This document shows positions 18,493 through 27,928 of a stretch of 64,000 nt of DNA, one piece after another. Numbering within the stretch: position 1 is the stretch's first letter; each line of letters opens with the position of its first letter. The notes beneath the pieces are model-generated. The model was not told the origin of the DNA and made no database searches. It worked only from the letters and a program-made list of their open reading frames with translations. The position numbers and the translations under genes are program-made. The DNA comes from CADEED01 sp043747835 (GTDB lineage: Bacteria; Pseudomonadota; Gammaproteobacteria; Steroidobacterales; Steroidobacteraceae). Location of the stretch: positions 36,318-100,317 of the forward strand of contig JAYTOK010000006.1 in NCBI GenBank assembly GCA_043747835.1, given 5' to 3'.

Positions 18493-19553
18493 CAGACAGT
18501 CTCCGTCACCTTGCGCAAATGCGGCGGCGTATCCGGGTCCAGCCCGCGCGCTCGCGCGACGCTCTCCGCGAGCCGATAAAAACTCTGGATCATCAGCATG
18601 GGCTCGATCACGGGATGCGCCCCAATCACCGGCAACGCGCGCGCGCCTTCGACGCGCCCACCCGCGAGCAGGATCGCAGCGCCGCGCGCCACGAACTCGC
18701 GCGCCATCGTCTCGATGCTGTCGCGCGAGTCGTCGTTCTGCGAGAAGGCGAGGATCGGAAATCCGCGCCCGACGAGCGCCATCGGTCCGTGCTGCACCTC
18801 GGCCGCGCTGAACGCTTCGGCGTGCAGACCGCAAGTTTCCTTGAGCTTGAGCGCCGCCTCCTGCGCGATGCCGAGTCCATAGCCACGGCCGATCACGAAG
18901 AGATTGCGCGCGGCCGCCAGCGGCTCGATTCCCGCGCGCCAGTCCGCGGACCACGCCTCGCGAAGTTGCACGGGCGCGCTGGCGAGCGCGACCGCGAGTT
19001 CGCGGTTCTGCGTCCACTCTCCGACGAGTTGCACGAGCGCCGAGAGACTCGCGATGAACGATTTCGTCGCGGCAACACTGGTCTCGCGACCGGCATGCAA
19101 CGCGATTCCATGGTGCGCGACGGTCATCAGCGGCGCATCCGGCGTATTGCACAGCGCGACCACGAACGCGCCCGACTCACGCGCGTTCTGCGCGGCGGCC
19201 AGCAGGTCCGGGCTCTTGCCCGACTGCGAGATCGCGATGAACACGACGTCGCGCAGATCCGTGGTCGCGTCGTAGACCGAGCTCATCGACGGCGCGGCGG
19301 AGGAGGTCATCAATCGCGCGTGCGTTTCGATGAGGTACTTCGCGAACGTCGCGGCGTGGTCGGAGCTGCCGCGCGCGCAGGTCACGACGGCGCGCGGCGC
19401 GCGCGCGCGCAGTTCCGCGCCGAGCGCGGCGAGCGGCGCGGCGTTGGCGGCGAGCTGCCGGCGGACAGCATCGCTGCTCTCCGCGGCCTCGGCGAACATG
19501 CGGCTGGGGTCGGTCACGCGGTTTGTGTCTGTCAGGCGGCTGATGTCGGTCAC
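18492..19553 (-). CDS. nagB-II: Glucosamine-6-phosphate deaminase NagB-II (SIS-domain, GlmS-like)
   Basis: 353 aa with two SIS domains: CARGSSDHAATFAKYL and ISQSGKSPDLLAAA in the first, VIGRGYGLGIAQEAALKLKE in the second. It lacks the N-terminal glutaminase domain of GlmS. It deaminates GlcN-6-P to fructose-6-P. The start taken is GTG at 19553, overlapping the nagQ TGA (GTGA), which implies translational coupling. An ATG at 19499 (MFAEAAES) is the alternative. The extra N-terminal stretch is a threefold hexapeptide repeat of the form (V/L)TDx(S/N)R. It is followed by nagA with a 1-base overlap. Confidence 0.93.
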   Translation of the reverse strand: MTDISRLTDTNRVTDPSRMFAEAAESSDAVRRQLAANAAPLAALGAELRARAPRAVVTCARGSSDHAATFAKYLIETHARLMTSSAAPSMSSVYDATTDLRDVVFIAISQSGKSPDLLAAAQNARESGAFVVALCNTPDAPLMTVAHHGIALHAGRETSVAATKSFIASLSALVQLVGEWTQNRELAVALASAPVQLREAWSADWRAGIEPLAAARNLFVIGRGYGLGIAQEAALKLKETCGLHAEAFSAAEVQHGPMALVGRGFPILAFSQNDDSRDSIETMAREFVARGAAILLAGGRVEGARALPVIGAHPVIEPMLMIQSFYRLAESVARARGLDPDTPPHLRKVTETV

Positions 19554-20290
19554 GCGGAAGTGCTGAGCTCGGCGACGAAGTCGTAGATGTCGCCGCGGTA
19601 GTAAGACTGCGAGAACTCGACCGCGCGGCCGTCCATGTGGAAACCGACGCGTTCGACGAGCAGCCCCGCGTCGCGTTCGTGCGCCTTCAGCAGTTTGGCC
19701 TGCTCGGCCGTCAGCAGCACCGCGCGCAGTCGCTGCAGCGCGCGCACCGGCCGGTTGCCGGTCTTCTCGAGCGCTTCGTACAGCGAGGTCTCCACGGCTT
19801 CGACCGAAGGCAGGCAGGAGCCGAGCACCGTGGCGTACTCGAGCGCCATCGGCACGTCGTCGGCGAAACGGATGCGGTGGAACCGATAGACAGGCGTGCC
19901 CGGCGATTGCCGCAGCGTCAGCGATTCTTCCGGCGACACGGTTCCCGCCGAACGCGTGATCCACGTGCTGCGCGGCTTGCGTCCGCGGGCGCGCATGTCC
20001 TCCGAGAAAGAGGTGAGCTTCGCGAAGTTCTTCTCGACGCGCGCGCAGACAAAGGTTCCGGCACCCTGGCGGCGCACGAGCAGTCCTTCTTCGACGAGGC
20101 CGTCGATGGCTTTGCGAACCGTGATTCGGGATACGGACAGCTCGTCCGCGAGGTTGCGTTCCGGCGGCAGCGCGTCATCGGGGCCTACGACCCGTTTCTC
20201 GATGGCGGCGCGCAAAGATCTTTGTAGTTGTTGGTACAGCGGCAGATCGCTCGAATCATCGAGCTTCTGCAGATAGTTAGACAGCGTCAT
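19550..20290 (-). CDS. nagQ: GntR/HutC-family regulator of GlcNAc catabolism (NagQ-like)
   Basis: 246 aa from ATG 20290, preceded by an AGGGGGG ribosome site; the open frame to 20386 is not needed. A winged HTH (PLYQQLQRSLRAAIEKRV, ELSVSRITVRKAIDGL, RQGAGTFV) is followed by a UTRA ligand-binding domain (VYRFHRIRFADDVPMALEYATV to FSQSYYRGDIYDFVAEL). HutC-type NagR/NagQ proteins sense GlcNAc-6-P or GlcN-6-P and repress nag genes. Adjacent tandem ATTGGTA half-sites suggest autoregulation. It heads nagQ-nagB-II-nagA. Confidence 0.9.
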   Translation of the reverse strand: MTLSNYLQKLDDSSDLPLYQQLQRSLRAAIEKRVVGPDDALPPERNLADELSVSRITVRKAIDGLVEEGLLVRRQGAGTFVCARVEKNFAKLTSFSEDMRARGRKPRSTWITRSAGTVSPEESLTLRQSPGTPVYRFHRIRFADDVPMALEYATVLGSCLPSVEAVETSLYEALEKTGNRPVRALQRLRAVLLTAEQAKLLKAHERDAGLLVERVGFHMDGRAVEFSQSYYRGDIYDFVAELSTSA

Positions 20291-20348
20291 CAGCCCCCCT
20301 GCGACATCCTCAGGCCTCGGTGCAGCCGCAACAATGCCACCGCGGCAG

Positions 20349-20366
20349 TACCAATACAATACCAAT
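20349..20366 (-). promoter_or_regulatory. Candidate NagQ operator: tandem ATTGGTA half-sites
   Basis: On the minus strand ATTGGTA occurs twice with starts 11 bases apart (20366-20360 and 20355-20349), one helical turn. They overlap the likely -10 of nagQ (TATTGT at 20361-20356, -35 TTGAAT at 20386-20381, long 19-base spacer). The half-site resembles TGGTMTA-type sites of HutC-family NagR/DasR. This is inference. Confidence 0.4.
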
Positions 20367-20393
20367 GTGTTGCATAAAGGATTCAAAAAAGCC

Positions 20394-20405
20394 TCTGGTA
20401 TACAG
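20394..20405. promoter_or_regulatory. Candidate NagQ operator: TGGTATAC dyad
   Basis: TGGTATAC sits between the divergent nagQ and TBDT genes, about 30 bases beyond the ATTGGTA pair. It is centred on the palindrome GTATAC (20398-20403) with flanking CTG/CAG. A second operator for a divergent regulator is plausible; no experiment supports it. Confidence 0.3.
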
Positions 20406-20444
20406 ATATGGGTAAGATACGGCCTGAAAGCCCTTTCATTGGAC

Positions 20445-20474
20445 TTGGCAAACGTATCACAGTGGTTCTATATT
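20445..20474 (+). promoter_or_regulatory. Putative sigma70 promoter of the GlcNAc TBDT gene
   Basis: TTGGCA (20445-20450), an 18-base spacer and TATATT (20469-20474) lie about 50 bases before the ATG. TTGGACC and TGGTCTG words just downstream could be further regulator contacts. Confidence 0.5.
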
Positions 20475-20522
20475 GGACCTTAAGTGGTCTGCTAAAGACA
20501 TCACATGGGGACGGGTCCTGTC

Positions 20523-23189
20523 ATGAACTTCAATCACAACATCATCGCCGCCGCCGTCGCGCTGGCGCTCTTCAATCCCACCGCACCGGCTCTCGCGCAA
20601 GACGCGGGCGCCACCGAGGAACTCGACGAAGTCATCGTCAGCGGTATTCGCGCCAGCCTCGACAAGTCTCTCGACGTCAAGCGCAATGCCGACTCGCGCC
20701 TGGAAGTCGTCACGGCGGAAGAGGTGGGCAAACTACCGGCGCGCAACATCGCCGACGCACTCCGTGGTCTTCCCGGCGTGAACATCAGCTCGGCCAGCGC
20801 CGATGAAGGCGGCTTCGACGAATCCGATCGCGTCAGCCTGCGCGGGACCAGCCCGAGCCTGACCCAGACAACCATCAACGGTCACAGTGTCGGCTCGGCC
20901 GACTGGTTCGTGCTGAGCCAGGGCAACAGTGTCGGCCGCAGCGTCAGTTACACGCTGCTGCCGGCGGAGCTCGTCAGCTCGGTGGAGGTCAACAAGTCCT
21001 CGCAGGCCAGGCTGCAGGAAGGCGGCACCACCGGCACCGTCAACGTCATCACGCGCAAGCCGTTCCAGTTCAACAAGTCGGTGACCTTCGAGGCGTCGCT
21101 TGGCAGCGTGTATTCCGACCAGGCGGATTCGTACGATCCGCAGATCTCGGGTCTGTTCAACTACAAGAACGAGAGCGGCACCTTTGGCGTGCTGCTGCAG
21201 GTCTTCAAGCAGGAGCGTTCACTGCGTCGCGATGCGCAGGAAATTCCGGGCGGTTTCTTCACGATCTCGGCCACCGATCCGGCCGGCATCAGCAATCCGG
21301 ACCTCGTGGGCGTCCAGGCCCCCGGACTCATCGGCGCGACGCTGTTCGAACAGGTCCGCGATCGCAAGGGCGGTTTGCTGGAACTGCAGTTCAAGCCTTC
21401 CGACAGCCTGACCCTCGGGTTGAGCGGTTTCCTCTCCGACATGGACGCCAACAACTACAACCGCAACTTCATGTTGTGGGGCGGTAACTTCGCACGCGCG
21501 CAAGCGCCGAACCCGGGATACACGATCGAGAACGGCGTGCTGACCAGCGCGACGTATGCCGGCGTGGCCGGCCGCGACTACGCGGTGTACGACATGATTT
21601 CCCGCGAAGCGTCGGCGAAGAGCCGCTACGTCACTTTCGATGCCGACTGGAAGATCACGGACACGTTGTCCTTCAAGACGCAGTTGGGCACGACCGAGGG
21701 TGAAGGCTCGACGGCGCGTCAGTTCATCGCCGAAGTGACCACGAACCGTGGCGGCGGCGCGAGCTGGACCTCTCACGGCACCAGCGCACCTCTGGACTGG
21801 AGCGTTGGTGGCAACAGCACGCCGAGTGGCGTGACGAGCTTCGGCACCTGGGGCAATCAGCAAGTCACCGCGCTGGATTCGGAAGACTGGATCACGCTGG
21901 ATTTCACGCAGGATCTGGATGCCGGTGCGCTTCAATCGCTCGAGATCGGCGCGCGTTATGCCGACCACGAGCGCGAGGCCCAGTCTCCGGAAGGCGCGAG
22001 CCCCGGCGACATCTGGTCCGACCTGCAGAACGGTACCGTCGTCTCTTACCCGGGCGATTTCGCGAGCAACATCGACGGCAACTTCCCGCGCAACCTCTGG
22101 TACTTCACGCCGTCCGCGATGCGCGAAGCCGTTCTCGCCAACTCCACCTGGCTCTCGGGCAACGACGGTCCGACCGGCCGCCACAACTACGGTGGCGAAT
22201 GGCAGGTGGGCGAGAAGAACCTCGCTGCGTACGTGCAGGCGAACTTCGGCGGCGAAGCCTGGAGCGGCAACGTCGGTCTTCGCTACGTCGACATCGATCA
22301 GGAGATCAATTCCTATCAGGCGGTAGCTAGCGCGGCGAATGCCGACGTGAGCAGCCTCTTCGGCAACTGGATCTACCAGGACACCAACAACGCGCACAGC
22401 AAGGTCCTGCCCAGCGCGAACCTGAAGTTCTCCATGAGCGAGAACGTCGTGTTCCGTTTCGCGGCTTCGCAAACGATGACCCTGCCGGACTTCTCCGCGC
22501 TGGGTGCTTCGAGCTGGGGTTCGGATCTGAACCGCACCGGCGGCGGCGGGAACCCGAACCTGAAGCCAGTGGTGTCCATGAACTTCGACGGCAACCTCGA
22601 GTGGTATTTCACGGAGCGCGGCCTCGTGTCCGTCGGCGCGTTCTCGATGGACCTGCAGGACTACGTGGCCTTCGGCACCGAGAATCGGCAGCTGTTCAGC
22701 GAGCTGACGAATCAGCTCGAGACGTACCTCGTCTCGGTGCCGGTCAACTCGAACGGCTCGGTGACGGGCCTCGAGCTGGTCTATGAACAGCCCATCGGTG
22801 ACTCGTTCGGGGTCAGCGCCAACTACACGTACGCGGATGGCAAGACCGCCCACACCTGGGCGGACGGCAGCAACAATCTGGTGGGCACGTCGAAGGACAC
22901 GTACAACGTGGGTGCGTACTTCGAGAACCAGATGTTCTCGGCACGCGCGAACTACACCTATCGCACGTCGTTCCTCATCGGCCTGTCGGGCACCAATCCG
23001 TACTACCAGGATGACTTCGGAACACTGTCCTTGACGCTCAGTTACAAGCCCACCGACTGGCTCAGTGTCAGCCTGGATGCGTTGAACCTGAACAGCCCGG
23101 AACTGAACTACTACCAGAGCGCGACCGCCCCCACCGCGTTCTACAACAACGGTCGGCAGTTCTATTTGAACCTCCGGGCAAAATTCTGA
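20523..23189 (+). CDS. TonB-dependent receptor for GlcNAc/chito-oligosaccharides (predicted)
   Basis: 888 aa from ATG 20523 (signal peptide IIAAAVALALFNPTAPALAQ). The TonB box ELDEVIVSGIRASL and plug (SRLEVVTAEEVGKLPARNIADALRGLPGVNIS) are typical of the large Xanthomonas/Caulobacter carbohydrate-type TBDTs. The barrel ends FYLNLRAKF. It sits divergent from nagQ and upstream of a hexosaminidase and the PTS genes, so it is predicted to take up chitin- or glycan-derived amino sugars. A strong terminator follows. Confidence 0.9.
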   Translation: MNFNHNIIAAAVALALFNPTAPALAQDAGATEELDEVIVSGIRASLDKSLDVKRNADSRLEVVTAEEVGKLPARNIADALRGLPGVNISSASADEGGFDESDRVSLRGTSPSLTQTTINGHSVGSADWFVLSQGNSVGRSVSYTLLPAELVSSVEVNKSSQARLQEGGTTGTVNVITRKPFQFNKSVTFEASLGSVYSDQADSYDPQISGLFNYKNESGTFGVLLQVFKQERSLRRDAQEIPGGFFTISATDPAGISNPDLVGVQAPGLIGATLFEQVRDRKGGLLELQFKPSDSLTLGLSGFLSDMDANNYNRNFMLWGGNFARAQAPNPGYTIENGVLTSATYAGVAGRDYAVYDMISREASAKSRYVTFDADWKITDTLSFKTQLGTTEGEGSTARQFIAEVTTNRGGGASWTSHGTSAPLDWSVGGNSTPSGVTSFGTWGNQQVTALDSEDWITLDFTQDLDAGALQSLEIGARYADHEREAQSPEGASPGDIWSDLQNGTVVSYPGDFASNIDGNFPRNLWYFTPSAMREAVLANSTWLSGNDGPTGRHNYGGEWQVGEKNLAAYVQANFGGEAWSGNVGLRYVDIDQEINSYQAVASAANADVSSLFGNWIYQDTNNAHSKVLPSANLKFSMSENVVFRFAASQTMTLPDFSALGASSWGSDLNRTGGGGNPNLKPVVSMNFDGNLEWYFTERGLVSVGAFSMDLQDYVAFGTENRQLFSELTNQLETYLVSVPVNSNGSVTGLELVYEQPIGDSFGVSANYTYADGKTAHTWADGSNNLVGTSKDTYNVGAYFENQMFSARANYTYRTSFLIGLSGTNPYYQDDFGTLSLTLSYKPTDWLSVSLDALNLNSPELNYYQSATAPTAFYNNGRQFYLNLRAKF

Positions 23190-23221
23190 GCCCGGCCAAG
23201 TCCTGACAGAGGAGTTGGCAA

Positions 23222-23264
23222 CAGGCCCGCAGCCAAGTCCTGGGCTGCGGGCCTGTTTCGTTTT
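23222..23264 (+). terminator. Rho-independent terminator after the TBDT gene
   Basis: A perfect 13-bp stem, CAGGCCCGCAGCC (23222-23234) with GGCTGCGGGCCTG (23243-23255), has an 8-base loop and is followed by TTTCGTTTT. It separates the receptor gene from the hexosaminidase gene, so read-through rather than a shared strong transcript would connect them. Confidence 0.9.
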
Positions 23265-23324
23265 ACGCGGGCAAACAACAATTCGATAAGCTCGCCGTAC
23301 GCCCAGCGCGAATGAGGGGAATGC

Positions 23325-25436
23325 ATGAACACCGGAACACGTTCGAAGACACTGGCGGCCTTGGGCTTGGCGGGGGCAATCACTTGGCTCGCCGCCTGTT
23401 CCGGCAAACAGGAGGAGGCGCCGCCTGCGCCGAAACTCGCGGTGATTCCGGCGCCCCTCGAAGTGGCGGGAGCGGACGGCTCTTTCGAATTCGGCCCCGG
23501 CACGCGCGTCACGTTCGAAGGCGCAGGCGCCGAGTCCGCCGCGCGCTCGTTCGTCTCGTTCGTGCAGCGCACGCAGGGCATCGCGCTCGAAGTCGGCGAG
23601 CCTAAAGGCGCCACCGACACGATTCTCTTCGCATTGAACGCGAGCGCGCCGAACGCGGCGCCGGAGGGCTACACCTTGCGCGTGACGCCGGAAGGCGTGA
23701 CGGTCGCGGCGCGCGAGGCGCGCGGACTTTTCTATGGCGGCGTGACGCTGTGGCAGCTCATGAGCTCCTCGAAAGACGCGAAGAGCATTCTCGCGATGAC
23801 GTTAACGGATTCGCCGCGCTTCAAATGGCGCGGCCTGATGCTCGACTCCGCGCGGCATTTCCAGTCGCCTGACTACATCAAGAAGTTCATCGACTGGATG
23901 TCGTTGCACAAGCTCAACGTGTTGCACTGGCACCTGGTCGACGATCAGGCGTGGCGTCTCGAGATCAAGAAATACCCGAAGCTCACGAGCGTCGGCGCGT
24001 GGCGCGCGCCCGCGGGGCAGGCTCCCGCGGCCGACATCGACCCGGTCACGCGCAAGCCGCGCCAGATCGGCGGCTTCTACACGCAGGACGAAGTGCGCGA
24101 TCTCGTGGCCTACGCCGCGACGCGCCACGTCACGATCGTGCCCGAGATCGAGATGCCCGGGCACGCGAGCGCGGCCGTGGTCGCGTATCCGGAGCTCGGC
24201 GTCTCGCGCAACAAGCCCAAGGCCGTGCCCTCCGACTGGGGCATCTACACGACGCTGTTCAACACCGACGACGCGACGTTCAAATTCCTCGAAGACGTGC
24301 TCGCGGAAACGATCGACCTCTTTCCGAGCGAATACATCCACGTCGGCGGCGACGAAGCCTGGAAGGACGAATGGATCGCATCGCCGAAGATCCAGGCGCA
24401 CATCAAGAAGCTAGGGCTCAAGGACGAACACGAGCTGCAGAGCTACTTCATCCAGCGCATCGGCAAGTTCATCGACTCGAAGGGCCGCAAGCTCATCGGC
24501 TGGGACGAGATTCTCGAAGGCGGCCTCGCGCCGAACGCAACGGTCATGTCGTGGCGCGGCATCGACGGCGCGGTCGCGGCGGCGAACGCGGGTCACGACA
24601 CGGTGCTTTCGCCGGCGCCGGATCTCTACATCGACCACTGGCAGAGTCGCGGCGATCATTCGCCGGGCCGCAGCGAGACGCTGTCGCTCGAGATGATCTA
24701 CAAATTCAATCCGATCCCCGAGAGGATCACGCCCGCGCAGGAAAAACACATCCTCGGGCTGCAGGCGAACCTGTGGGCCGAGATGATGCGCACCGAGGAT
24801 CGCGTCACGTACCAGGCGTATCCGCGCGTCGCCGCGCTCGCGGAAGTCGCGTGGTCGGCGAAGAACCGCATCGACTGGAAGGATTTCGAATCGCGCATGC
24901 CCGCGCAACTCGCGCGCTACGACGCGCTCGGCATCGGCTACGCGAAGGAGATCCCGCTGCCCGCGCCGGATCCGAAGACGCGCGTGAGTCACGAGCTCGA
25001 TCTGTGCGGCGGCGGATACGTGCTCTCGCTCGAGGACGACGCGCCGATCGAAGGACCGCGTCGCGCTTACTACGTGAACATCACCGACCCGTGCTGGATC
25101 TTCAAGGGCGCCGAGCTAGGTAGTTCGGCGAGCCTGCGCGCGACCGTCGGCCAGATTCCGTTCAACTTCCAGATCGGCAAGGACGCGGACGGCATCCCGC
25201 GGCACGTGCCCGCGACTCGCGACGGCGAGCTCGAGGTGTATGCCGGTGGAAAGTGCGAGGGCACGCCGGTCGCGGTGTTGCCGCTGCAGCCCGCCGTGAA
25301 GAATTTCGCGACGACCACATTGCCCGCCGCGCCGCTCGCGAGCCTCGCGGGCAAACAGGATCTCTGTCTGCGTTTCACTCGCTCTACGATCGATCCGATG
25401 TGGGTCATCGATAAACTCGAGATCGTTTCGAACTGA
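23325..25436 (+). CDS. GH20 beta-N-acetylhexosaminidase lipoprotein
   Basis: 703 aa. Lipoprotein signal with lipobox LAAC (Cys about residue 25). A GH20b-like N-terminal domain (about 35-160) precedes the TIM barrel with FKWRGLMLDSARHF, LHWHLVDDQAWRLEI, VPEIEMPGH and the catalytic pair in HVGGDEAWKDEW. About 160 C-terminal residues follow the barrel and hold a Cys-rich, carbohydrate-binding-like region. It removes terminal GlcNAc from chito-oligosaccharides or glycans at the cell envelope. Its TGA overlaps the nagF ATG (TGATG), coupling the two. Confidence 0.94.
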   Translation: MNTGTRSKTLAALGLAGAITWLAACSGKQEEAPPAPKLAVIPAPLEVAGADGSFEFGPGTRVTFEGAGAESAARSFVSFVQRTQGIALEVGEPKGATDTILFALNASAPNAAPEGYTLRVTPEGVTVAAREARGLFYGGVTLWQLMSSSKDAKSILAMTLTDSPRFKWRGLMLDSARHFQSPDYIKKFIDWMSLHKLNVLHWHLVDDQAWRLEIKKYPKLTSVGAWRAPAGQAPAADIDPVTRKPRQIGGFYTQDEVRDLVAYAATRHVTIVPEIEMPGHASAAVVAYPELGVSRNKPKAVPSDWGIYTTLFNTDDATFKFLEDVLAETIDLFPSEYIHVGGDEAWKDEWIASPKIQAHIKKLGLKDEHELQSYFIQRIGKFIDSKGRKLIGWDEILEGGLAPNATVMSWRGIDGAVAAANAGHDTVLSPAPDLYIDHWQSRGDHSPGRSETLSLEMIYKFNPIPERITPAQEKHILGLQANLWAEMMRTEDRVTYQAYPRVAALAEVAWSAKNRIDWKDFESRMPAQLARYDALGIGYAKEIPLPAPDPKTRVSHELDLCGGGYVLSLEDDAPIEGPRRAYYVNITDPCWIFKGAELGSSASLRATVGQIPFNFQIGKDADGIPRHVPATRDGELEVYAGGKCEGTPVAVLPLQPAVKNFATTTLPAAPLASLAGKQDLCLRFTRSTIDPMWVIDKLEIVSN

Positions 25437-27928
25437 TGTTGCGTCTCTATTCACCGCTCGCGGGCTGGAGCTCGCCGCTCGCCGAGACGCCGGATGCCGC
25501 GTTCGCGCAAGGCATGCTCGGTGACGGCGTTGCGATCGATCCGACCGGTTCCGAACTGTGCGCGCCCTGCGATGGCGAGGTCATCTCGATCGCCGCCGCG
25601 CGGCATGCGATCGCGCTGCGCGCGAACGGCGTCGAGATCCTGATGCACGTCGGCATCGACACCGTCGCGCTCGGCGGCGACGGATTCGAAGTCGTGGTGC
25701 GCAAGGGAGATCGGGTGCGCACGGGCGACCTACTGCTGCGCATCGATCTGTCCGCGATCGCGCGCCGCGCGCCGAGTCTCCTCACGCCGGTGATCGTCAC
25801 CAACGGCGCAAAGATTCTCATCGCGCGCGTGAACCACCGCGTGGCCGTCGGCGATCCGCTCATGGAGATCGAGGACGTCGCGGTCGCCGCACCCGCGGCG
25901 AATCCCGTGACCGCCCCCGTCGTCAGCGAACAGGTCGTCGTTACGCACGCGCACGGCATCCACGCGCGTCCCGCGGCGCTCATCGCGCGCGGCGCGAAGG
26001 CATTGCCGTATCGCCTCGAAGTCCGCGCGCGCGGTCGCAGCGCTGATCCGCGCAGCGTCGTCGCGCTGATGTCGCTCGGCATCCGCGGCGGCGACGAACT
26101 CGTGATCGCGGGCTTCGAGCCCGCGGCGTCGGCCGGTGTCGCCGAGATCGCGCGCATTGTTCGCGCGCTCGCCAATGAACCGCATGCCGCCGCGCCGGCC
26201 AAGATGTCTTCCATCGCGTCGCTCCGGGCAGCTCCGCGATCTCAGCCATCGTCGAACGATCCGACGCTGCTGGCCGGCGTCATCGCGAGCCGCGGTCTCG
26301 CGACGGGCCGCGCCTTCCAGCTCCACGACGAAGACCTGCCCGTCACCGAGACGGCGCCGGACTCCGCCGCCGAGATCTCGGCGCTCGAGCGCGCGCGCAA
26401 CCGCGTGCGCGAGAGTCTGCGGGTGCGAATCGAGACCTCGTCGCGCACCGCGCGCGAAGTGTTAGAGGCGCACATCGATCTGCTCGACGATGCGAGTCTC
26501 ACGCAGGCCGCCGAGCAAACGATCGATTCGGGAAAGGGCGCGGGTTACGCGTGGCGCGCGGCGATTCGCACGAGCGCATCGGCGCTCGAGGCCACCGGCG
26601 ACGCGCGACTCGCGGAGCGCGTCACGGACCTGCGCGATCTCGAACGTCAGGTGTTGCTGGCGCTCGCGGGCAAACAGGCCGCCGCGATCTCCATCCCCGA
26701 CGAGGCGATCCTCGTCGCGCGGGACCTCACTCCCTCACAGCTCATCGACATCGACGCATCGCGCCTCGCCGGAATCGCGCTCGCCGCGGGCGGTGCGACT
26801 TCGCACGTCGCGATCCTCGCGGGCACGCTCGGCATTCCGATGCTCGTCGCGCTCGGCGCGGACGCGTTGGCGGAGTCGGGCACCGAACTGCTGCTCGACG
26901 CCGAGGCCGGCACCCTGCGCCTCGCGCCATCGCCCGCCGAGCGGGACACATTCTCCCGCCGTCTTGTCGCGACTCGCGAACGCGAGACCGCGGACCGGGC
27001 CGCCGCGACCCGCGAATGCCGGCTCGCGAGTGGCGAGCGCATCGAAGTGTTCGCGAACCTCGCCGGTTCCGTCGCGGACGCCCGCAAGGCGGTCGAGCTG
27101 GGTGCCGAGGGCTGCGGCCTGCTGCGCACCGAATTCCTCTTCATGGACCGCGCGACGCCGCCCGACGAGCGCGAGCAGCTCGAATGCTACGACGCCGTCG
27201 CGCAAGCGCTCGGCGGCCGGCCGCTCGTGATCCGCACCTTCGACGTCGGCGGCGACAAGCCGCTCTCCTATCTACCGATGCCCGCCGAGGAGAATCCGGC
27301 GCTCGGCCTGCGCGGCATCCGCGCGAGCCTGTGGCGCCCCGCGATCTTCCGCGTGCAATTGCGCGCGCTGCTGCGCGCCACCGGCGACCGACGCATCCTG
27401 CTGCCGATGATCACGGATGTCGCCGAAGTGCGGGAAGTGCGCGCGATGCTGGCCGAGCTCTGCGCGGAGACGAAGACACCGCCGCCACTGCTCGGCGTCA
27501 TGATCGAAACGCCCGCCGCGGCGCTGCTCGCCGGTGTGCTCGCGCGCGAAGTGGATTTCCTCTCGATCGGCACGAATGATCTGTCGCAATACACGCTCGC
27601 GATGGATCGCGGCAATGCCGAGCTCGCGGCGCGAGTCGATGCCGCGCATCCCGCGGTGCTCAAGCTCATCGGCGCCGTGTGCGACGCCGCGGGTAATAAA
27701 CCGGTCGCGGTCTGCGGCGGACTCGCATCCGATCCGGCGGCGGTGCCATTGCTGATCGGACTCGGCGTCACAGAACTCTCCGCGGTGCCCGCGATGATTC
27801 CGCGTCTGAAGGCGATCGTGAGCGCGCTGACCCTGGCCCGCGCGCGCGAGCTCGCGCGCCGCGCACTCGATCTCGAGGATGCCGCCGCCGTGCGCGCGCT
27901 GATGAACACTGCGGGAGACGTCTCGTGA
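25436..27928 (+). CDS. nagF: PTS EIIA-HPr-EI fusion protein (NagF)
   Basis: 830 aa combining three PTS proteins. EIIA of the glucose/GlcNAc type occupies residues 1-150 with active His71 in LMHVGIDTV. HPr spans about 165-250 with His176 in GIHARPA. EI spans about 280-830 with the phospho-His in GGATSHVAIL (near residue 457), TEFLFMDR, GLRGIR and the C-terminal PEP-binding region (TNDLSQYTLAMDR, VCGGLASDP). It relays phosphate from PEP to NagE. The same fusion accompanies nagE in Pseudomonas aeruginosa. The stop overlaps the nagE GTG. Confidence 0.96.
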   Translation: MLRLYSPLAGWSSPLAETPDAAFAQGMLGDGVAIDPTGSELCAPCDGEVISIAAARHAIALRANGVEILMHVGIDTVALGGDGFEVVVRKGDRVRTGDLLLRIDLSAIARRAPSLLTPVIVTNGAKILIARVNHRVAVGDPLMEIEDVAVAAPAANPVTAPVVSEQVVVTHAHGIHARPAALIARGAKALPYRLEVRARGRSADPRSVVALMSLGIRGGDELVIAGFEPAASAGVAEIARIVRALANEPHAAAPAKMSSIASLRAAPRSQPSSNDPTLLAGVIASRGLATGRAFQLHDEDLPVTETAPDSAAEISALERARNRVRESLRVRIETSSRTAREVLEAHIDLLDDASLTQAAEQTIDSGKGAGYAWRAAIRTSASALEATGDARLAERVTDLRDLERQVLLALAGKQAAAISIPDEAILVARDLTPSQLIDIDASRLAGIALAAGGATSHVAILAGTLGIPMLVALGADALAESGTELLLDAEAGTLRLAPSPAERDTFSRRLVATRERETADRAAATRECRLASGERIEVFANLAGSVADARKAVELGAEGCGLLRTEFLFMDRATPPDEREQLECYDAVAQALGGRPLVIRTFDVGGDKPLSYLPMPAEENPALGLRGIRASLWRPAIFRVQLRALLRATGDRRILLPMITDVAEVREVRAMLAELCAETKTPPPLLGVMIETPAAALLAGVLAREVDFLSIGTNDLSQYTLAMDRGNAELAARVDAAHPAVLKLIGAVCDAAGNKPVAVCGGLASDPAAVPLLIGLGVTELSAVPAMIPRLKAIVSALTLARARELARRALDLEDAAAVRALMNTAGDVS

